Shown here: in pieces, positions 1-4,506 of the stretch
Layout of the letters: every line of letters starts with the position of its first letter
Numbering within the stretch: the first letter of the stretch is position 1
NCBI GenBank assembly: GCA_035512695.1
Contig: DATKDL010000211.1
Coordinates: forward strand, 1-8,285
Direction: 5' to 3'
DNA length: 8,285 nucleotides
DNA from: DATDOR01 sp035512695
Lineage (GTDB): Bacteria; Chloroflexota; Anaerolineae; Anaerolineales; JABWBV01
Program-made: the position numbers and the translations under genes
Notes under the pieces: model-generated
The model's input: only the letters and a program-made list of their open reading frames with translations
Databases searched by the model: none
What the model was told of the DNA's origin: nothing

Positions 1-47
1 GATCGAGATCGCCGCTCCACCGCCCACCTGTCATTTACGGGGATGAT

Positions 48-818
48 CTAATATTTCGGCTCGCGTTTTTCACGGAAGGCTGCCAGGCCCTCTTTATGCT
101 CCGGGCGCTTCCCGGCGATCTCCTGGTTGTGCGCCTCGTAATCGAGGATCTCGGACAGGTTTGGGAGGACGGCGCGGTTGAAATCGCGCTTGGCCAGGCC
201 CATGGCGTGGATCGGTCCCCGGGCCAGGGCGGCGGCCCACCCGGTCGCGGCGGCCGGCAGGTCATCGGCGGGGACGACCCGGTTGACCAGTCCCCAGGCC
301 AGCGCCTGTTCGGCGCCGATCGGCTCATTGGTGAAGACGGCCTCGGCCGCCCGGCCCAGGCCGATCAGCTTCGGGAGCAGCAGCGACACGGCTGAATCGG
401 GGGCCAGGCCGATCCCCAGGAAACCGACCACAAAGCGAGCCGTGTCCGCTGCGACGCGCAGGTCACAGGCCAGGGCGATCCCGAGAGATGCCCCCGCGAC
501 GGCGCCGTTGATCGCCCCGACGATCGGTTTTTCAAGGGCGCGCATCGCCAGGATCATGGGATTGAAGGTCGCCTGCAGGTGGGTCCGAAAGGAGCGCTCC
601 TCGGAATCGCCGAACTCGCTCACGTCCTGCCCGGCGCTAAACATCCGCCCGGCCCCTGTCAGCACCACCACACGCACCGCCTCATCCCGCCCGGCGTCCT
701 TGAAGATCTTCGTCAGGCTTTTGGCCATCGCATTGTCAAAGGCATTGGCCTTGGGCCGGTCAAGCGTGACGGTCAGGACGCCGTTGACGTTCTCGGTCAG
801 GATCGAGGGTGTTTCCAT
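48..818 (-). CDS. PaaG-like enoyl-CoA hydratase/isomerase (crotonase superfamily)
   Basis: A 256-residue crotonase-fold protein, full length for the family. The CoA/oxyanion-hole segment SAGQD lies at 61-65 and the second oxyanion segment NGAVAGASLG at 104-113. The glutamate of classical hydratases in the GGGCE motif is replaced here by Gly113, while Asp141 (GLAPDS, 137-142) occupies the place of the second catalytic glutamate. That combination, plus the GAGRMFSAGQD block and the ending KEGLAAFREKR, is what PaaG-type isomerases show (E. coli PaaG acts on ring-epoxidised phenylacetyl-CoA). By family knowledge it should isomerise or hydrate a CoA thioester in the cytosol; the actual substrate is not visible and no other paa genes are in the window. 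The ATG at 816-818 has a good AGGAG box (minus strand, 825-829) six bases upstream. It lies 79 bp behind the acidic-tailed hypothetical gene on the same strand and is probably co-transcribed. Family is certain; the PaaG-like subgroup is likely. Confidence 0.93.
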   Translation of the reverse strand: METPSILTENVNGVLTVTLDRPKANAFDNAMAKSLTKIFKDAGRDEAVRVVVLTGAGRMFSAGQDVSEFGDSEERSFRTHLQATFNPMILAMRALEKPIVGAINGAVAGASLGIALACDLRVAADTARFVVGFLGIGLAPDSAVSLLLPKLIGLGRAAEAVFTNEPIGAEQALAWGLVNRVVPADDLPAAATGWAAALARGPIHAMGLAKRDFNRAVLPNLSEILDYEAHNQEIAGKRPEHKEGLAAFREKREPKY

Positions 819-832
819 TGGGATCTCCTGGG

Positions 833-902
833 GCGTGCAAGGTGAAACGTGATCCTGGAACCTGGCACCTTACTCGTTGCACGTTGCACGTCGCACGTCA
901 AA
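833..902. repeat. degenerate 7-bp tandem repeat array filling an intergenic gap
   Basis: Read on the plus strand, ten consecutive heptads in one phase run from 833 to 902. Two are identical (CGTTGCA at 875-881 and 882-888), the next differs by one base (CGTCGCA, 889-895), and the others drift around a consensus close to CSTTGMA: position 5 is G in eight of ten, position 6 is always C or A, and position 7 is A in eight of ten. The array starts at the stop codon of the upstream minus-strand gene and ends four bases before the ribosome binding site of the crotonase gene, so it makes up almost the whole spacer. No coding function is suggested. Role unknown; it could be a slippage-born spacer or a protein or RNA binding array. 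Confidence 0.65.
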
Positions 903-1290
903 GCATGTCCGGATCGAAGTCCTCGTCGTCTTCTTCGTCGTATTCGTCTTCGTCGTCGTCTTCGTAGGCGATTTCGAGTTCGAGGTCGTCCTCCTCGACG
1001 CGGACCCACAGCATGAGCATGTCCCCCTCATCGGTCTGCACATTGCGGGCGGCGATGATCGGGGCCTCTTCGCGGAGGCCGTCCATCGTCTTGTATTCGA
1101 GGTGGATCGGGTTCCGGCTGCTCCAGGCGGTCTGGCAGCGTTCGACCAGCGCCGGACCGTCAAAGGTCCGCAGGCGGGTCGAGAGCACCCCCGAGAAAAA
1201 CGGACTATCGCTGATCCCCTGCGCCCAGCCGTCCTGGACGGCTTCAAACGTGGGCGGCGGGCCTTCGATAATCGTGATCTTATCTTCCAT
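898..1290 (-). CDS. hypothetical protein with strongly acidic C-terminal tail
   Basis: A 130-residue protein without a domain I can name. Residues 1-100 look like a compact globular domain with a conserved-looking opening (MEDKITIIEGPPPTF), a central FDGPALVERCQTAW block (43-56) and a hydrophobic strand MLMLWVRVE (91-99). Residues 110-128 are almost all Asp or Glu (16 of 19), followed by the end ML. There is no signal peptide or membrane segment, so it should be cytosolic. The start at 1288-1290 is supported by an AAGGAA box (1300-1305, minus strand) nine bases upstream and by an extended -10 element further up. It heads a probable two-gene unit with the PaaG-like gene. Its beginning resembles uncharacterised Chloroflexota proteins from memory, not from a search. 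Real gene very likely; function unknown. The acidic tail could be a binding tail for a basic partner or a metal, or a stability determinant. Confidence 0.85.
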   Translation of the reverse strand: MEDKITIIEGPPPTFEAVQDGWAQGISDSPFFSGVLSTRLRTFDGPALVERCQTAWSSRNPIHLEYKTMDGLREEAPIIAARNVQTDEGDMLMLWVRVEEDDLELEIAYEDDDEDEYDEEDDEDFDPDML

Positions 1291-1321
1291 GTGGTGAGGT
1301 TCCTTCAGCTACGGGATTTCT

Positions 1322-1339
1322 GATCTGACGACTCAGATC
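1322..1339. promoter_or_regulatory. 7-bp inverted repeat at the predicted mRNA start of the hypothetical gene
   Basis: GATCTGA (1322-1328) and TCAGATC (1333-1339) form a perfect inverted repeat around the 4-nt spacer CGAC. It lies directly downstream of the minus-strand -10 element at 1346-1351, so it would cover about +1 to +18 of that transcript. It could be an operator for a dimeric regulator or a 5'-terminal mRNA stem-loop that protects the message. Confidence 0.5.
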
Positions 1340-1345
1340 GGCGAG

Positions 1346-1354
1346 ATCATACCA
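1346..1354 (-). promoter_or_regulatory. extended -10 promoter element for the 898-1290 gene
   Basis: On the minus strand this reads TGGTATGAT, i.e. TG-n followed by TATGAT (five of six matches to TATAAT), the pattern of an extended -10 promoter. No good -35 box is seen, as is usual for this class. The start point would fall near 1339, giving a leader of about 50 nt that includes the inverted repeat at 1322-1339 and the AAGGAA ribosome binding site. Confidence 0.5.
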
Positions 1355-1357
1355 TTA

Positions 1358-1407
1358 ATGAAAAATGATGGGTGCGCGGCGACAACCCGCACTCATCAAT
1401 TTTTCAT
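1358..1407. repeat. 19/20-bp imperfect inverted repeat between divergent promoters
   Basis: The left arm 1358-1376 and right arm 1388-1407 are complementary apart from one bulged base and one G-T pair, with an 11-nt loop (1377-1387). The arms carry A5 on the left and T5 on the right, as in the terminator-like hairpins elsewhere in this window. It lies exactly between the -10 boxes of the two divergent genes. It could be a shared operator, an insulating bidirectional terminator, or a cruciform-forming element. Confidence 0.65.
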
Positions 1408-1411
1408 CATG

Positions 1412-1417
1412 TATAAT
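1412..1417 (+). promoter_or_regulatory. perfect TATAAT -10 box, near-leaderless start for the EthD-like gene
   Basis: A perfect TATAAT lies nine bases upstream of the ATG at 1427. Transcription would start around 1423-1425, leaving almost no leader and no ribosome binding site, so the message is probably leaderless. No convincing -35 box is found at 16-18 bp; that position lies inside the right arm of the 1358-1407 inverted repeat. Confidence 0.55.
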
Positions 1418-1426
1418 CAGCGCTTC

Positions 1427-1768
1427 ATGCACAAGCTCATCATCCTGATCACCGTCCCCCCGGATGACGACATCTTCGACCTGCTCTGGCCCGAATTCCT
1501 GCGTACGGCCGAAGCAATGCCGGGGCTGCTGCGCGAGACGACCAGCCGGGTGGACTTCAAGGTCTACGGCGAGGTGGACTGCCGCATGATCCACGAACTG
1601 CACTTCGATTCGCTCCGTTCGCTCGAGGCGGCCATGCGGTCCGATCCCGGAACGAACGCCGGGGCCGTGCTCCAGCGCATCACCGGCGGCCGCTTCACCC
1701 TGCTGTTCGCCGACCATCACGAGGACGGGATCGAGAACCTGCAGCCCGGCCCGGAGGCGGGGGCATGA
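1427..1768 (+). CDS. EthD-like small protein (ferredoxin-like alpha/beta-barrel fold)
   Basis: 113 residues when started at the ATG at 1427. The opening strand HKLIILITVP (2-11), the helix with Trp21 (DLLWPEFLRTAEAMPGL, 18-34), the following strand (VDFKVYGE, 42-49), then MIHELHFDSLRSLEAAM (54-70) match the EthD/dimeric alpha-beta-barrel pattern, in which two short beta-alpha-beta repeats dimerise into a barrel. Members include helper or degradative proteins of ether and polyketide metabolism, but most are uncharacterised and the reaction here cannot be predicted. The frame is also open upstream to ATGs at 1358 and 1409; 1427 is preferred because the protein then begins on the first strand and because a perfect TATAAT lies at 1412-1417, which would make the upstream ATGs untranscribed. 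Its stop overlaps the next gene's start (ATGA, 1765-1768), implying translational coupling. Alternative: an unrelated ferredoxin-like stress-response domain. Confidence 0.85.
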   Translation: MHKLIILITVPPDDDIFDLLWPEFLRTAEAMPGLLRETTSRVDFKVYGEVDCRMIHELHFDSLRSLEAAMRSDPGTNAGAVLQRITGGRFTLLFADHHEDGIENLQPGPEAGA

Positions 1769-2235
1769 CCTCCTCCGATCTGGCCGCTTTTATCCGGGAG
1801 AACGGCATCCGCGCCGAGATCGTCCGCCCGGACGCGCCCACCCCAACGGTCGAGGCGGCCGCGGCGGCCGTCGGGACCACGCCAGAACGGATCATCAAGT
1901 CGGTCCTGTTCCTGGTCCGGGATCACCCCGTCCTGGCGATCGCGGGCGGGTTGGAGCCGGTCGACGAGCGCGCCATCGCGGCCCGTTTCGAGGTCGGACG
2001 CCGGCAGGTCAAACTGGCCGGCGCGGCCGACGTGGAGCGGGTCACCGGGTACCCGGTCGGCGGTGTGCCGCCGTTCGGGCACCCGCAGCCGGTATCGACC
2101 CTGATCGATCCGGCCGTCCTGGCCCAGCCGGTCGTCTACGGCGGCGGGGGCGACCACAAAACCCTGATCCGATTGTCCCCTGAAGAGATCCGGCGCGTCA
2201 CCGGCGCCGAAATCGTGTCCCTGACCGGGAGATGA
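1765..2235 (+). CDS. YbaK/ProX-family aminoacyl-tRNA deacylase
   Basis: A 156-residue single-domain protein, the usual length for YbaK/ProX/EbsC proteins. Family marks visible are the lysine in ERIIKSVLFLV (Lys45), which corresponds to the conserved substrate-site lysine, the glycine-rich GYPVGGVPPFG loop (95-105), and the late GGGGDHKTLIRLS strand (126-138). Relatives hydrolyse mischarged tRNAs in trans (for example Cys-tRNA(Pro) or Ala-tRNA(Pro)) in the cytosol; which one this protein edits cannot be read from the sequence. The start has a good GGAGG box (1753-1757) seven bases upstream and overlaps the previous stop by ATGA; its own stop overlaps the M23 gene the same way (2232-2235). It is thus the middle of a coupled operon whose members have no obvious shared pathway. 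Confidence 0.93.
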   Translation: MTSSDLAAFIRENGIRAEIVRPDAPTPTVEAAAAAVGTTPERIIKSVLFLVRDHPVLAIAGGLEPVDERAIAARFEVGRRQVKLAGAADVERVTGYPVGGVPPFGHPQPVSTLIDPAVLAQPVVYGGGGDHKTLIRLSPEEIRRVTGAEIVSLTGR

Positions 2236-2933
2236 GCGGCAAGCGGATCCTCCTGGCATTCCTGATCGTCGTCCCGATCGTGGGCGGGTATTTCGTCCAC
2301 CGCTGGTGGAGCCGCGGCGGCGGGCGGGCCGCCCAGGTCTTCGCCTGGTTCCGGGACAACAGCCTGTTCCCCGAAAAACACATTCAAGCCGGAGCGAGAT
2401 GCGGCTCGGCGCCGTTCGTCTGGCCGATGGACGGGATCGCCGGGTTCCTGTGGGGCGACTCCTTTCGACCCGGCCGAACCCACCAGGGCGTCGACATCTT
2501 CCCCGGGACCGCACCGGGCGTGACCCCGGTCTACACCGCCTACCCCGGCTACCTGCACCGGCTGCCGGAGTGGGTCGCGACCGTCATCGTCCGCGTCCCA
2601 GCCGACCCGTTCCAGCCGGACCGGCCGATCTGGGTCTACTACACCCACCTGGCGGACCGGGAGGGGAATTCGTTCATCGACGCTGCATTCCCGCCGGGTA
2701 CGACCGAGGTCTTCGTCGAGGCCGGGACCTTCCTCGGCTACGCCGGGGATTACTCCGGCGATCCCGGCAACCCGACCGGTGTCCACCTGCACATCTCGAT
2801 CGTCCGGGACGACGGGCAGGGGCGTTTCACCAACGAGCTGCAGATCCGGAACACGTACGATCCGTCCCCGTATTTCGGGTTCCCGCTCAGCACCGAGGGG
2901 AGTCCGAACGAGCTCCCGACGTGTTCGACGTGA
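2232..2933 (+). CDS. membrane-anchored M23-family (LytM-like) metallopeptidase
   Basis: 233 residues. Residues 6-22 form a hydrophobic segment after a short basic start (SGKR), followed by positively charged residues (HRWWSR), so the protein is either anchored or exported. The remainder is an M23 domain with all five expected active-site residues: His84 and Asp88 in HQGVD, His139 in YYTHL, and His185/His187 in the HLH motif (VHLHIS). By analogy with LytM, His84, Asp88 and His187 bind zinc and His139 and His185 assist catalysis, so it is probably an active peptidase. The family cleaves peptidoglycan cross-bridges or other glycine-rich peptides outside the membrane. An insert around 125-165 between strand and His-x-His is longer than in minimal LytM domains. 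Start coupled to YbaK (ATGA), with GGGAG directly adjoining the ATG. The C-terminal tail has a lone Cys231. Confidence 0.92.
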   Translation: MSGKRILLAFLIVVPIVGGYFVHRWWSRGGGRAAQVFAWFRDNSLFPEKHIQAGARCGSAPFVWPMDGIAGFLWGDSFRPGRTHQGVDIFPGTAPGVTPVYTAYPGYLHRLPEWVATVIVRVPADPFQPDRPIWVYYTHLADREGNSFIDAAFPPGTTEVFVEAGTFLGYAGDYSGDPGNPTGVHLHISIVRDDGQGRFTNELQIRNTYDPSPYFGFPLSTEGSPNELPTCST

Positions 2934-3613
2934 GCCCCGAGCAGAAACGGAAAAATGGCGGTCGGACCGGTGGTTCACCCCGGCCCGACCGCCATTTTTC
3001 TGGTCCGCCCGGGACTCCGATCGTCCTTGTCACCGGGGCCGGGCGGGGGATCGGGCGGGCGGCCGCCGCGGCGCTGGGGGCGCGAGGGGCCGTCATCTGC
3101 GCCAACGACCTCAACCCGGACGGCGCGGCGGAGACGGTCCGGGCCGTGGAGGCGGCCGGGGGGCAGGGGCGGGCTTACCCGGCGGATGTTTCGAAGAAGT
3201 TCCCGGTCCAGGCGCTGCTCAACGCGATCGAGGACGATTGGGGCCGGCTGGACGCCGTCGTCCACTGCGCCCGGGTGACGCCGCGGAAGGCGGTCCTGGA
3301 AATGGACGAGTGGGAGTGGCGCCGGACGCTGGACGTCAATCTCGGGGGGGCGATCAACATCCTCCAGGTGGCGGGCCGGGTGATGGCGGCGGCCGGCGGC
3401 GGGATCATCGTCCTGCCGGTCGAAGCGCCGGGCGATCTGACCTATTTTGCCGCGGTGGAGGCGGCGCGGCAGGGCGTGTTGGGGTTGGCGGGGGTGGTGG
3501 AAGAGGAGCTGAGGGAGGTGGGGGTTGGGCTGGAAGTGGTGATTTATGAGGAACAGGGGCCGGGGGCAGAGGCGATTATCGCAGCGCTCGTTCGGAGAAA
3601 CCGCAAACCCTGA
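2930..3613 (+). CDS. short-chain dehydrogenase/reductase-like protein, catalytically degenerate
   Basis: The reading frame encodes a Rossmann SDR domain with an intact nucleotide loop (TGAGRGIG, 35-42), an acidic residue after strand 2 (NDL, Asp60, favouring NAD), a DV pair (86-87) and the helix-4 Asn (DVNL, Asn137). Later marks are lost: NNAG is HCAR (112-115), the catalytic Ser region reads VLPVEAP (161-167), and the Tyr-x-x-x-Lys motif is YFAAV (172-176) with Val instead of Lys. It ends soon after strand 6, shorter than the usual ~250. No ATG precedes the domain; the nearest in-frame start is GTG at 2930, overlapping the M23 stop (GTGA). That gives 227 residues, a 29-residue extension and no ribosome binding site, and places a terminator-like hairpin (2951-2999) within the coding sequence. 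It may be a pseudoenzyme binding NAD, or a decaying gene. Start uncertain; domain identity good. Confidence 0.72.
   Translation: MSPEQKRKNGGRTGGSPRPDRHFSGPPGTPIVLVTGAGRGIGRAAAAALGARGAVICANDLNPDGAAETVRAVEAAGGQGRAYPADVSKKFPVQALLNAIEDDWGRLDAVVHCARVTPRKAVLEMDEWEWRRTLDVNLGGAINILQVAGRVMAAAGGGIIVLPVEAPGDLTYFAAVEAARQGVLGLAGVVEEELREVGVGLEVVIYEEQGPGAEAIIAALVRRNRKP
2951..2999 (+). terminator. terminator-like hairpin after the M23 gene
   Basis: Perfect 15-bp arms, 2951-2965 and 2985-2999, with A5 at the outer left and T5 at the outer right, plus shorter inner pairing (GGTG 2969-2972 with CACC 2976-2979). The GC-rich stem followed by a T-run is an intrinsic terminator design, and the A-run makes it readable from both strands. 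It sits 18 nt after the M23 stop but inside the 5' part of the only start-codon-bearing frame for the SDR-like gene, so it may act as an attenuator. Confidence 0.75.
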
Positions 3614-3637
3614 CGACCCCAAGACCCGCCCCTGCCT

Positions 3638-3646
3638 TGGTAAACT
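3638..3646 (+). promoter_or_regulatory. possible extended -10 promoter for the enoyl-CoA hydratase gene
   Basis: TGGTAAACT fits TG-n followed by TAAACT (four of six matches to TATAAT) in the 70-nt gap behind the SDR-like gene. Transcription from about 3653 would give a ~30-nt leader holding the AGGTGA ribosome binding site. No -35 box is evident. Weak evidence alone, but it resembles the other extended -10 elements in this window. Confidence 0.35.
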
Positions 3647-3683
3647 TAGAACCTATCCGACAACCAAAATCCCAGGTGACCCC

Positions 3684-4451
3684 ATGCCTTTCATCCAAAC
3701 CTCCACCCACGAAAAAACCGGCCTCGCCCGGATCGACAACCCCAAGGCCCTCAACGCCCTCAGCCGGCCGCTCGTGACCGAGCTGATGGACGCCCTGGCG
3801 GCCTTCGACGCAGATCCGGAGATCGGCGCAATCGTGATCGCGGGGGACGAGCGCGCCTTCGCCGCCGGGGCGGATATCAAGGAGATGATTGATTACGATG
3901 CGGTCGCGATCGCCGAGGCCGATCACATCGCCCCGTTTGACCGGATCATGGCGGTCCGGAAACCGGTCATCGCGGCGGTGTCGGGCTGGTGCCTCGGCGG
4001 GGGCTGCGAGCTGGCGATGTCCTGCGACATGATCGTCGCTTCCGAGACGGCCCGCTTCGGGCAGCCGGAGATCAACCTGGGGGTCATCCCCGGCGCCGGG
4101 GGGACGCAGCGGCTGGCGCGGGCCGTCGGGAAGGCGCTGGCGATGGAGATCGTGCTCAACAACCGGACCCTGACCGCCGGGGAGGCCGAACGGTACGGGC
4201 TGGTCAACCGGGTCGTCCCGGTCGAGCGCTATCTGGACGCCGCCCTCGAGCTGGCCGGGGAGATCGCCGCCCGGGCCCCGCTGGCCGTCCGCTTCGGCAA
4301 GGAAATGGTCAACTACGCGTTCGACTCGCTGCTCGAGGACGGCATCCGCGCCGAACGCAAGACCTTTTACCTGCTGTTCTCCTCTGAAGACCAGAAAGAG
4401 GGGATGCGGGCCTTCGCCGAAAAGCGGCCGCCCGCGTGGAAAGGAAAATGA
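3684..4451 (+). CDS. enoyl-CoA hydratase (two-glutamate crotonase)
   Basis: 255 residues, standard for a monofunctional hydratase. Both catalytic glutamates are present, 20 residues apart as in rat mitochondrial hydratase (Glu144/Glu164): Glu109 in LGGGCELAMSCD (104-115) and Glu129 in FGQPEINLGVIPGAGGTQRL (125-144). The oxyanion hole is formed by AFAAGADIKEM (58-68) and Gly106. It should add water to trans-2-enoyl-CoA in beta-oxidation or a related CoA pathway in the cytosol. The frame is open further upstream, but the ATG at 3684 gives the normal N-terminus (MPFIQTSTHEKTGLARI) and follows an AGGTGA box (3674-3679) by four bases. It differs in mechanism from the PaaG-like crotonase at 48-818, so the two are not recent duplicates. 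The stop codon abuts a strong terminator hairpin. Confidence 0.96.
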   Translation: MPFIQTSTHEKTGLARIDNPKALNALSRPLVTELMDALAAFDADPEIGAIVIAGDERAFAAGADIKEMIDYDAVAIAEADHIAPFDRIMAVRKPVIAAVSGWCLGGGCELAMSCDMIVASETARFGQPEINLGVIPGAGGTQRLARAVGKALAMEIVLNNRTLTAGEAERYGLVNRVVPVERYLDAALELAGEIAARAPLAVRFGKEMVNYAFDSLLEDGIRAERKTFYLLFSSEDQKEGMRAFAEKRPPAWKGK

Positions 4452-4499
4452 AAATTGCGGGCCGGGCCGGGATAAAACCCCGGCCCGGCCTGCAATTTT
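4451..4499 (+). terminator. strong bidirectional intrinsic terminator after the hydratase gene
   Basis: Arms 4451-4471 and 4479-4499 pair over 21 positions with a single G-T wobble (4459/4491) around a 7-nt loop. The core is built of GGCC/GGG blocks and is flanked by AAAATT on the left and AATTTTT on the right. It begins on the last base of the hydratase stop codon. It could also stop minus-strand transcription arriving from the diguanylate cyclase gene. Confidence 0.85.
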
Positions 4500-4506
4500 T
4501 CAGGGA

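Noticed and set aside
1..47. Possible minus-strand gene start (ATG at 32-34) running off the left edge behind the PaaG-like gene.
   Set aside because: Only eleven codons are visible, there is no ribosome binding site, and the residues show no family character; not enough to call.
833..902. Reading the heptad array as a CRISPR or an iteron origin.
   Set aside because: Units are only 7 bp with no spacers, and there is no replication gene or AT-rich unwinding region nearby.
877..1323. Plus-strand frame rich in Val/Phe opposite the acidic-tail gene.
   Set aside because: It is the complement of the GAY/GAR repeat (reads as Val/Phe/Ser) and has no ribosome binding site.
2306..2929. Long plus-strand open frame upstream of and continuous with the SDR-like domain, which would give a 435-residue protein.
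   Set aside because: It overlaps the M23 gene in another frame, its translation is Arg/Pro/Gly-rich shadow sequence of high-GC DNA, and the M23 frame has all active-site residues.
1717..2978. Long minus-strand open frames opposite the YbaK and M23 genes.
   Set aside because: Compositional shadows in GC-rich DNA; the plus-strand frames carry conserved motifs and coupled starts.
3684..4451. Duplication of one crotonase gene giving both copies in the window.
   Set aside because: The two proteins have different catalytic residues (Glu109/Glu129 versus Gly113/Asp141) and only superfamily-level similarity.
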